Assembly: GCA_036346205.1 (NCBI GenBank)
Contig: JARFJB010001673.1
Span: forward strand, 686,001 to 750,000
DNA length: 64,000 nucleotides
Direction of reading: 5' to 3'
Source: Vesta saturnalis
Lineage: Eukaryota; Arthropoda; Insecta; Coleoptera; Lampyridae
Shown: positions 47,116-57,112 of the stretch, one piece after another
Position numbering within the stretch: position 1 is the first letter of the stretch
Layout of the letters: the number at the start of each line of letters is the position of its first letter
Position numbers and translations under genes: made by a program
The notes under the pieces: generated by a model
The model's database searches: none
What the model was told of the DNA's origin: nothing
What the model saw: the letters and a program-made list of their open reading frames with translations, nothing else

Positions 47116-47335
47116 CAGCACAAGAAGCACTTTTATCAGTAAAAACCAATTAAATGAATAATTACTGTTTAAAAAATAGTTGTAACACAAATAAATAATA
47201 ATATTTAGTAACACGTAACTAATAATGTGCAAAATTTATAGTTACGTAAATTGAAACGTTGATGTTTATTTATTTGACAGTTACCACACATTTTTTTCCA
47301 TGGTCAGCTACTGCTATTAGATACATCCCAAAAAA

Positions 47336-48092
47336 TGTAGTGTAAACTCTCATAGTTGGATTGAATGACGCATACATTCGGGTAAGGATTCGAAAGCCGT
47401 AAAAAATAAATCGCATTTAAACGTCTTGTAATTAGAAAACGAAATAAAGCTTTTAGTTCAATTGACCAGTTTGGACTGGAAATGTAAAATTTAGATATGA
47501 TTCACATGTTGTTATTGATCTGTCGTAAAGTCCCTTTTACTAGTGTGTCGAGAGTTATTAGTTTGTGTAAATAATAAATATGTAGTTAAACTTAAAATTT
47601 GTAGATTAGAATAAAATGAATTCAATAGTTTTTTTGAGATATAAGTTTCATTCAAATTCAGGCAGATTAAGTGAAGTAACGTACTGATAATCATTGATTT
47701 AGTTGGAGTGACAATTGCCTTTATTTATCAGTGCGACACACAATTAGTTTACAAAGCGTGCGAGAATATTTGTAACCTTTCAGGTGTAGCGAATACCTGC
47801 TGGCCCTGGTCCACCTGGCATTGGTTACGTACAGGTAAGCGAGTTATTTGAGTATCTAGACAAGCTGTGAACTTACGTAATTATGCAAATCCATCCACAT
47901 TGCGACTTTTTAGATGTTCTGGCACCCATTTTCGGTTTTTATGACGACTTCATCCCTATTTGAGGTATGTATGATATACTACTCTACGGTACGCAAAATT
48001 AATCAACATCTAAGCCACCCCGAGCGCTGGCTAGTCGTGCAAAAGCCAAGTGTATCTGTTACCTTGTTTTACTGCCAGTTTATACCGTACTA
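47336..48092 (+). repeat. Left LTR of the Gypsy element
   Basis: Aligned over its whole length to 50201-50940. It carries a block with ACTAGTGTGTCGAGAGTTAT near 47538 absent from the right LTR. Confidence 0.85.
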
Positions 48093-48100
48093 GATAAAGT

Positions 48101-48120
48101 TGGCACCGTAACCTGTAGGG
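48101..48120 (+). promoter_or_regulatory. Primer binding site of the Gypsy element
   Basis: TGGCACCGTAACCTGTAGGG lies 8 bases after the left LTR. The TGG start fits a tRNA 3' CCA; which tRNA was not determined. Confidence 0.5.
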
Positions 48121-48726
48121 CGTTTTTAGGGCAGTTTTTCGTAAATTTTTTTTGGTTGTTGGCGATATCTTAGGATAGTATTACCGTATTTTCGTATTTT
48201 TATTGTTTTAGTTAAGGATTTTTACGTATTAATATTAAGATGGGCTATAAAATAAGTGTAGATCGACTAAGCGCCTATAGAAGTCAGATATGAAACAGCT
48301 ATTAGAGGTGATGATTTATCGTTAGGAGTAACATAATTACGCGGGTTGTTACGTAATATCTTGAATAAAGGAGGGGGAGGTAAAATTTCGTCACGTACCG
48401 AATATCCTATCGATTTCGAAACCGACAAAATTGCGATTCGTCCACAAAAATTTTAACGACTATCGAAACCAAACTCAAACATTTGTTAGGCAGAATTAAT
48501 AATTCAGCACTGAAAATCAATACCGATATTAAAATCAAAGAAAATGTATTTATTGAAATTGCAGTAATTCCATCCAAATATGAAATTTTAGATAAACGAG
48601 TAGTTTTAAATAGTTCACCGGTGTAAACGATAGGCCAGCATTTAACCAATGATGATCAAAATTCGAAAACTGATATTTTGATACCCATTAGCAATTTAAA
48701 TTTAAGCACACCACCCGTTACGAATA

Positions 48727-49690
48727 TTGTTACAAAAATCATACCGTTTTGCAAATGGAACTTTCTGGGATCCTAACTCAATGTCGTTGAGCACATTTTT
48801 AGAACGAATTTCGGAATTACAGATTTCACGACGCGTTACCGAAAGTCAAATATTTTCGGAGTGTTCAGATTTATTTACCGATAACACATTAGTTAGGCGA
48901 GAGATTAATACTTGGCGTGAGTTAGAGAAATTGTTAAAGGTTCAATTCCAACCTATTGGTTATGACAATCGATTGGTGGAAGAAATTAAGCGAAGTACAC
49001 AAGGAACTGACGACCGATCGGAATTTATATCCCGTAATGCGCACGTTATTTTCGCGTTTGAATGAATTTTCTCCCGAAGACAAACAGCTGAAGATTTTGA
49101 AGAAGAATATCGCACCATCGTATCAAGCGCAGCTTGGATTAACCGAAATTCATTCCGTTAACGATTTAATTAAGTACGGACGTTTGATCGCAGAACGCGT
49201 CCAAGCTATGAATAATTGCGCACCACTTAATCGGGAGCGATCCGATCTGGAACTGGATTTGGTTTATGTAGGGCAAGCTCGCTCGCAGGCTAAGACTATG
49301 GAAGTTAAAGAAGTGCGGATTAACTCTCGAGAGAAGGAGAAGCGAGTAGAGCGTCATCAAGAAGATACAAGATAGGTGCCCTTCACCAAAGAAGCGGAGT
49401 TTTTGTTACCGATGTGAGAAGCTGGATTATACAGTTAACAGCTACCCGAAATGTTCGAGGACGGGAAACGGGCCAAGGAAGCAATAAGTAGCCCCGTATT
49501 GTCTTCCAAAATTTACGTTAAGTCGGCGGTTTATTACAATAGCTTTGTAAAAAAAAACAAATCGCTAAAAAAACAAAATTCTACTGGACTAAGTTTTTGA
49601 TTCCCATGAGAGACCGTTTGTTACTGTTAAGATTTTTGGACAAGAATTGCTGGTACTGTTGGACAGTGGATCCGCTGCTCGGTCAAGCGT
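48727..49690 (+). pseudogene. Gypsy gag and start of protease
   Basis: Frame 48727-49065 reads SLSTFLERISELQISRRVTE, SQIFSECSDLFTDNTLVRRE, WRELEKLLKVQFQPIGYDNR and KRSTQGTD. This is a typical insect Gypsy capsid. A frameshift near 49025 moves to the frame that continues with MRTLFSRLNEFSPEDKQLKI and a basic end. A zinc knuckle is partly visible at about 49398-49450 (CYRCEKLDYTVNSYPKC). RPFVTVKIFGQELLVLLDSG (49609-49668) is the start of the aspartic protease, with the catalytic DSG. Everything after is lost. Confidence 0.8.
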
Positions 49691-50200
49691 AAGGTGGTAT
49701 TTCCGCTTGTGTAATTTAGCTTCATTTTATTTTTTACCGCATTTCTCATTTACGCTTCTGGTGGTGGTTCGCTTCACGAGCCCCACCAGTTTAAGGTTTT
49801 GTGTAGCCTTGTTTAAGGTTTGGGCCCTATAGTCCCAACGAATGGTGTGTGCGGGCGGTAACACGTCTTTTTTACGGTGTCGCGAGGGGTCTTTCCTGAC
49901 GGGGATCACCGTGTTTTCCGTACTTCTTCGTATACCCAGCCTAAGGTTGGTCTATCGGTTGAGGTCCGATCATTGCGATTGTCGATGTTGACGTGTAAAT
50001 AGTAGCGGGAGTGGTTCATTAATTCGTTAGGGTTATTTTTGTTCTTAGGTTATATTTGTTCTTTTAGGATTATTATATCTTGTTCTTAGTTTAAGTTCTT
50101 AATTTGGATGTTTCCCTAGGGTCATGTCTCTGTGATTTATCAAAGATTTGCCGATAAATATAGAAATTACCGATTATTTGTTGATACCGGACATCTTAAA

Positions 50201-50940
50201 TGTAGTGTAAACTCTCATAGTGTGATTGAATGACGCATACGTTCAGGAAAGTATTCGAAAGCCTTACAAAAATAAATCGCATTTAAACGTCTTGTAATTA
50301 TAAAACGAAATAAAGCTTTTGGTTTAATTGACCAGTTTGGATTGGAAATGTAAAATTTAGATACGATTCACATGTTGTTATTGATCTATCGTGAAGTTGA
50401 TGTAAGTAATAAATATGTAGTTAAACTGACGTATCTTTTGCTTTTAAAATTTGTAAATTAAAGTAAAGTGAATTCAATATTTTTCTGAGATATAAGTTTC
50501 ATTCAAATTCAGGCAGATTAAGTGAAGTAACGTACTGACAATCATTCGTTTAGTTGGAGTAACGATTGTCTTTATTTATCAGTGCGACACGCAATTAGTT
50601 TACAAAGTGTGCGAGAATATTTGTAGCCTTTCAGGTGTAGCGAAGATCTGCTGGCCCTGGCCCACATTCATTACGTACAGGTAAACGAGTTATTTGAGTA
50701 TCTAGACAAGCTGTGAACTTACGTAATTAGGCAAATCAACCACCATTGCCACTTTTCAGATACTCTGGCGCCATTTTCGGTTTTTTATGACGACTTCCTC
50801 CTCTATTTTGACTTATGTATGGTAGACTACTATACTGTATGCAAAACTAATTAACATCTTACCCACCCCGACCACTGTCTGGTCGTGCAAAAGCCAACTT
50901 TATCTGTTACCTCGCCTTACTGCCAGATTATACCGTAACA
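50201..50940 (+). repeat. Right LTR of the Gypsy element
   Basis: Begins TGTAGTGTAAACTC and ends ...ACCGTAACA, the canonical TG...CA outline. It aligns with the left LTR end to end. Confidence 0.85.
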
Positions 50941-51100
50941 AGTATGATAGTGGTTGTGTTTTTACTAATCGCAGTTTACGCTTCATCTCCAACGTGTTTT
51001 ATTGCAGTATAAGACCGTATTAAAAAAAAGATACTGGTCCGATTATAAAAAATATCATTTAAATTTTAAAATTTGTTGTGAATGCTATTATTAATATTAG
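50941..51100. other. Mariner interior right of the Gypsy insertion
   Basis: Short AT-rich segment belonging to the split mariner. No coding sequence. Confidence 0.4.
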
Positions 51101-51713
51101 AAATCTATGTCTAATAACAGCTTTTGATGAATATATGAAGCATTAGTATAAATACAAATATAAAAGATGTTGCGTACTTTATTCCGCACCCAATAGGAAT
51201 AAAATATACAGGAGTTCCTTTTAAAAGATATAATAACTTTTACGCCTAGTTTGGATTAATAACGAGTAGTTTCGGATAAAGCCAAATTTAACTAAAAAAC
51301 GAGTGGGCTTGGGTATAGGGAATACTTAATAAAATTGACAGAGTAACAAATAGTTCGATTTGAAAATTTCGAGAAAATCTACGATTCTCGTTTTGGACCA
51401 TACTGTATACGACTTCCGATATGTGGTGTAGCCATCTGTATAAAAATAAAATAAACCATATACATAAAATATCCTACTACAAATAATAATTAATTTAGTT
51501 TGTTCTTGAAACATACAATTATTAACACAATGTCCATTCAGACAAAGAATTTGTCATATCTTTGAAAGCTCTCGGTATAAGGTGCTGAAATTTTGTTGAG
51601 GTAATGCACGAAGCGAGGAGAATACAAATTTGGGATAATATATAGGGTGTTCCGTTAAAAAATATATAAGTTTGTGTTGTCATGGACTTATGGGCCACCC
51701 TATATTTGTGAAA

Positions 51714-52190
51714 AACGGCACATAATGGGCCCCTAATTAACGCGCAAGAAAAGGTCAGTTCATTGATAAGGCTATGAATTTAGCCTTGTCGTTGTATTTT
51801 TGCAATAATTGATTTCCTACAGGGGCGCAAAAAAATTTAGCACGGCGCATAATTGGTGACTAATGGATTTATTCAGAGGTTCACGGCTGTGAAGTTAGCC
51901 GTATTGATGTAATTTTTACAATAAGTTCAACTTTAACGGCGTAAAACGGCGCTTGACTATATCACAAGAAAAAAGTAATTTATTCCTAAGAATAAGAAGT
52001 TAATCTTATCGATGAAATTTTCGCAATAATGTTATGTAATTTTACAATAACTTCTTTCCTGCAAGAGCGCAAAATTTTATTTTGACGGCCAAATACGGCG
52101 CCTAATTACTCAATAAGAAACAAGTGACATATCCAAAAGTTTGCGGCTCCGTGAAGTTAGCTGCTACAAATTATTACACAAAAAGGTGTC
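51714..52190. repeat. Degenerate tandem satellite with ACGGC-marked units
   Basis: Units are marked by AACGGCACATAATGGG (51714), CACGGCGCATAATTGG (51841), AACGGCGCTTGAC (51945) and TACGGCGCCTAATTA (52094). Spacing is uneven (about 127, 104 and 149). Each unit shares CAAGAAA, GTGAAGTTAGC-type and TTTTTACAATAA-type phrases. A related ACGGCCGATAAT lies at 45322. Confidence 0.6.
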
Positions 52191-52209
52191 CATAAATATA
52201 CCGTCATCT

Positions 52210-55200
52210 GAGAGCAGAACTATCCTAAGTCACAAAAAGCAAATTTTGCAGGAGAGGGGTTTTTTCCAATAATATGATAAGCATTTTCATTGAAAAAAAA
52301 TTATCTTGGGTCTGGTTGTATGTTGCCTTACTTAATACTACTTTTTACAGAAAAAGTAGACACAGCATACCTGCATAATTTTTGACTATTTTATGTGCGG
52401 ACTTAGAATGCTGCATATATTTTACCCTTGAACATAGAATAGTTTTGAGAGCAAAAAGAAAATCAAAGAGATACAATTTTTTCATTTATTGTAACCAAAA
52501 TAAAATGGATAAACTGTAAAAAAACTTCTAAACTAAACTGACATTCTTAGAACTTGAAACAAAGAAAGCGGACAATAAAAGTAAAAATTTCACTGAAATA
52601 ACATTCTATAAACAACCAAAGCAAGCAGATAATTATTAAAAATTTTGTCGAAAAACGTTACCACTCATTCGTCGACTGAGTCTTTTGGTGCTTGTTTGTT
52701 ATCAGTAAAAGGGAAATTAAAAAAAAAACTATGATACGGTCTCAACATAACTTCTTTCTGACAGAGGAATTGTACGTGATCATATTTTTTCCTTGTTGGA
52801 GGGATTAAGCCTGAGTAAAGCGGTTTTCAACAAAAGTATTTAACATCGACGTTGAGTGATTTTCTTCCTTTTTTCTTCTAAATGGGTCGTCTTGAGAGTA
52901 GGTATACTTGAACATAATAAAATTCGATGCTATGGGGTTGGTTTCAATGATCTTGATTGTATTCCAAATAACTTTCTCATTTTCATTATCTCTTTCCCAG
53001 TTAATTGCTGTTTTCTTCTACAGCTCCCGTAAGTCTAGTATACCTTCTTGATCAAGTTCGACAACGACATAACGTTGTTTCCTTTTTGCAGTTCTCAGGA
53101 TTCCACTGATTCCACTGATCTGACGTGAACGCTGAGGCTGTCCTGGCGACTTTTTCTATGACACTATAGACACAGTCACCTTCAGACCGTATATGTCCCT
53201 TTTTCAGAAACGTTTGACGAATGCTTGTTTTATGCTTCTGCGATAATTCTAGAGGGAGAACAAACATTTATTTCTATTTTGCCCAGTGCAGTTGTCAGAA
53301 TAAAAGGTGAATTCTTTAATGCCCTTTCTAATATGGTCCTCAATAAAATGCAGAAGACAGCTGCCAATCTCTGTCAATACACTCATACCACATATAGCAA
53401 TACGAATCTTCTGAAGATAAATTGAAAATTGTAAAGTTGTACCTGGAGAGCTTCAATGTGTAGTACGCTAAACCAACTTCTGATTCAAATACTGTAGCGC
53501 AGAATGTAGCATCTTGCTTTGCCTATTCTTTCTCGTCATTCTTGAGATCTCTAGCCATGTCCTTATTCTTCACATGGAGCTGAAATTCTTCTTCCATTTC
53601 CAATTTGCCGTCGACAGGGCAGTTTCCACATTTATGACATATGTCACACAAATCCTTTTTCAGATTAAAAAAATTAAGTATTAAAGACTGTTCTATACAC
53701 GCTCTCTGTAGCTTTACGTGCAATATTATTTTGCACAGTACTCTTAGTAGAGACAAAACATTTTTGATTATGTTTAATGTTGGAGGTAGGTAGAGGCGTG
53801 ATGTTTTTTGTCTGCAATAATGGCTCTCCATTGTTTCAACAGAATTAATGTGAGGGATCGCGAACTGTGTGTTTGACGGTTTCGTTCAACATATAATTTT
53901 TACAGACCTTACCGCTTTTGTCCCCACTGACAGCACCAGCGGAGCTAATTTTGCTAAAAACTGTTCTCACTGTCTGAGCGCCTATGTTAAGGGCATTAAG
54001 AAAAATATTTTGCACACTGGAACTTTTGTAGCTACCACTGGAAGGTGATAGATGCATGTGAAATTTCTTCTACTTTGAGGATGAGTTAACGACGATTGTA
54101 CCTCTCCTGGATTATTTACATTTTCTTCTTGCTGCTTCATTGTATGACTGCGCTCCCTTGCCGTTTTATTTAATTCTACGTATTTAGAAATATAATCTCT
54201 TTGTCGGTTGATGTAAGCTAGTTCCCAGACATAACTAAATATTACTATTTTTTGATCTTCGCTAATTTTGTCAGTGCACTACATTCTCCAATTCTGACAA
54301 GATGCTTAATTTTTATCTGCGGCATACGATTACCTTTCCAATTTTAATACGATTTACCGTTGTTTCTGGAGCTTTTAATCATATTTCTTCTCTAGTGTTT
54401 ATTATTTCGTTACCGTTTTCGAGTATTTACGTTTTGTTTACTTCCTTTAAATCTTTCAGATTTAGATCCTTGATTTTCTGACTCACAAGGTGCAACTGTT
54501 TAGCCGATGATCGCATAACTCATAGTCCGGATCGTTATCTTCGTCATCTCCAGTAAAAGGGTCACTTAATTCACGAATAGTTTGTGAAACTTCCTTACAA
54601 ACTGTGTTTAAATTATCTGCTACTGAAGGAACTGCTTTTGAAGGTTCAGGGCAAACTGCTGTCCAATTGTTGAGCAATAAATTTTCGCAGAAAGTCAGTA
54701 AAAGGCAAAAATTGGTCTACGATGTTTCCGAAAAATGCAAATACTGTGGAGACTCTAAATTCGCACAATCCATAAAATATTCGGAATTTCTCTTAGGACA
54801 TACCTTGATATTCTTTCACGAGCTCTGATTTTTTTACTTCTATATCTAACATTAAATTAGGGAAATAAAAATCGCAACCCCACATAGGTTTTGTGGCTGA
54901 TTTTATTAGATTTAGCATTTTAAAATATGGTACCACATAACAAAAAAGCAACTTATATAATTATTCGACAATAAAATCAAATAAAATTGCAAAACTCTAA
55001 ATAGTAGGATAAAATAGTAACAGTTCATGAAACACATTATTGCAATACGTTCATTGCAAAAAAAATCACTTACGTTTTTTTTTTTTGTTTTGCTAGAACA
55101 GAGCTTTTCAATTCTTGAATTAAACATTTCGAATGGTGTACAAAAATCTAAATCATGTCAGAATAGGTCTACTATCACCTCATATAATAAGTTACTACTA

Positions 55201-55405
55201 CTACTAGGTCAGAATGAGCGTATGTCCATCAAAGCCACTGTGCTGTCACTACTAACAGATCAAAACAAGTCTATGTCCAACAGCACATCAGGATGCGCAA
55301 GCACCTTGTGCACTTCACCGCACATAGAACACTTCTGCATCATAGCATAGGATGGAGTTAAAATATGAAAATCTCATTTTTTGGACATAGAATAGTTTTG
55401 CTCTC
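52210..55405 (-). mobile_element. Second DUF7869-type (Sola-like) transposon with different termini
   Basis: The left end GAGAGCAGAACTATCCTAAG (52210) is the inverse match, with several mismatches, of the right end (inverse GAGAGCAAAACTATTCTATG, ending 55405). Further copies of this motif lie just inside: GAACATAGAATAGTTTTGAG at about 52432 and TCTATGTCC-like words at 55270 and 55384. The interior encodes a degraded minus-strand transposase of the family at 1039-3426. Element length is 3.2 kb, close to the first copy. The TIR sequence differs, so it is another subfamily. No clean target duplication is visible. Confidence 0.7.
52680..55127 (-). pseudogene. DUF7869-type transposase, second copy, heavily broken
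   Basis: A first exon at 55127-55074 encodes MFNSRIEKLCSSKTKKKN and ends at a GTAAGT donor, matching the exon structure of the first copy. The acidic segment SDPFTGDDEDNDPDYELC is at about 54510-54565. The next region (NIFLNALNIGAQTVRTVFSK, then SAGAVSGDKSGK) and YCRQKTSRLYLPPTLN carry the central part. CDICHKCGN is a zinc-type motif (about 53635). KGHIRSEGDCVYSVIEK (about 53150-53200) is the GHS/T-like late motif. NFIMFKYTYSQDDPF is near the C-terminus. The SD-x-CGGQN core is not visible. Confidence 0.7.
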
Positions 55406-55801
55406 CACGTGACGATATATTAGCTTAAAACACATTGTTCAAAAAGACCCACACACCTATTGAAAATCTGGTAGACACGCGAAGTGATGGTTACAGAATG
55501 TTTTGTTCCGTATGTTGCATTGAGATATTTTAAAATAGAAATTATTTACTGATTTGCTATAAATGCATTTTTTCCAGTATAGTTCGTGGTCGAGTAAAGT
55601 TGTGTATATATGCTTTCTGCACACACGAGATTCAAGTGCAAAGTGATAAACGTTGACCCTAGGTCAATTGATGATAGTAAACAGGGAAGTGATTACAAAC
55701 TTTATCTATATTTACATTTAAATATTTTGTTTTCGTTTTTGTTTTAATTTAATATCACATTATAAATTGCTAGAAATACATAACTACAGGGTGTGGCCAA
55801 A

Positions 55802-57112
55802 ATGGCCAATAACCCTTATTACAATAACACGCAGTACGTGCAAGCTAATCCAATAATGCACAATCCAAATGTGCAACCACAATACTAGTCAGCCCCAAAC
55901 ATGTGTTACTCTCAACCGATAATAACACAGCAATCAGAGCAACACCGTACACTTTATAGCCAACAACAAGCAAGCATTCAAATGCCAAATCAAGCAGAAT
56001 TTTCGCCGCTACCACCGTCACATAATAATGACTGGCAAATTGCTAGAAGCAGTAAAAAACGAATATTAGAAGAAGAAGGGCAATCGAGTCAAAGCAAACC
56101 TAAAGAATATTGGCTAAGCAACAATAGATACAGTCCCCTTAATGATCAAGACGAAATGGATACAAACACACGCAAGGAAGAAGAAAAGAAAGAACCGAAA
56201 CCACCACCTATTTTTATCGCTGCTGTACAAACCATTAAACCATTAATCGAAGAATTAAACAAGGTAGCAGTAGGAATGTATCAAACCAAAGCACTCAGTA
56301 ACGAGCAAGTGAAAATAGAGCCAAAAGACGGTGCAACTTATACCAAAATTGTAAAAATGTTAAATGACAAAAAAACCGAATACCATACTTATAAACCCCA
56401 AAATGATAAAAGTTTCAGAGTTGTTCTAAAAAATGTACATTACTCCACTGATGTTAACGAAATAAAGGAGAGTATACAAGCATTGGGACACGAAGTAACA
56501 AATGTGTGGAACATAAAACAACCACGCAGCAATGTACGTCTACCCATGTTTTTCGTAGACCTAAAGCAGAAAGACAATAACAAAGAAATATGTAAAGTAA
56601 AACTATTAATGAACACATGTGTGGGATTTGAAGCACCACGTGCACAGAGAACCATACCGCAGTGCATGCGCTGCCAGCAATATGGCCATACAAAAAATTT
56701 CTGTAGAAAAACTCCTCGGTGCAAGTGCATAGGTAGTCATCTAACATCAGAATGCCCTAGAAAAACAAGAAATGAAGCAGTTCAATGTATTAATTGCAAT
56801 GAAAACCACCCAGCCAATTACAGGGGATGCATTGTTCACAAACAGCTTCAACAAAAATTATATCCACAGTTAAGGAACAAAGCAGAACAACGTAAAACCT
56901 TCACAACTCAATATGTTCAGCCCAATGTAACCTATGCATAAAGTGCACAACTAAACTCACAACAAACAAACCACCTTAACACAATGAATACAGCGATAGC
57001 CACACAACAAAATAGCGATATGACAGAACTTAAACACATGATGAAGGAACTTATCAGTCAAATGGGTACCATGATGAATCTCATCTCCACGTTAATAAAC
57101 AAAATGTCTTAA
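55802..57112 (+). pseudogene. Jockey-like ORF1, gag-like protein with zinc knuckles, two stops
   Basis: The start MANNPYYNNTQYVQANPIM is 33 codons upstream of the next Met, but a TAG lies between (55886-55888). The body includes NRYSPLNDQDEMD, FRVVLKNVHYSTDVNEIKES (RNP-like) and a PRE/C2HC domain, PMFFVDLKQKDNNKEICKVK. Three zinc knuckles follow, starting CMRCQQYGHTKNFC, then CKCIGSHLTSEC (a third Cys altered) and CINCNENHPANYRGC. A second stop at 56939-56941 precedes the original C-terminus KELISQMGTMMNLI-STLINKM and the TAA at 57110-57112. The product would package element RNA and deliver it to the nucleus. Confidence 0.85.

Larger units (their letters stand above)
47336..50940 (+). mobile_element. 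Gypsy-type LTR retrotransposon, internally deleted
   Basis: Two direct LTRs (47336-48092 and 50201-50940), both starting TGTAGTGTAAACTCTCATAG. The right one ends TATACCGTAACA; the left has a changed end. A primer-binding-site-like TGGCACCGTAACCTGTAGGG starts at 48101. A gag frame and the start of a protease remain; reverse transcriptase, RNase H and integrase are missing. The LTRs differ by many substitutions and a roughly 35-bp replaced block, so the insertion is old. No target duplication was seen. Confidence 0.85.
45508..51704 (-). mobile_element. Mariner-superfamily element with about 0.5-kb TIRs, split by a Gypsy element
   Basis: Left end TAAAGGGTAGCCCATAAGTC and right end (inverse) TATAGGGTGGCCCATAAGTC. 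The arms match inversely from 45508 to about 46030 and from about 51100 to 51704, with a right-arm insertion of about 120 bp. TA flanks the ends. The interior has a minus-strand transposase (46150-47115) and the Gypsy insertion (47336-50940). Length is 6.2 kb, about 2.6 kb without Gypsy. Confidence 0.8.

Noticed and set aside
47329..50946. Target-site duplication for the Gypsy element
   Set aside because: The flanks AAAAA and AGTAT do not match, so none is claimed.
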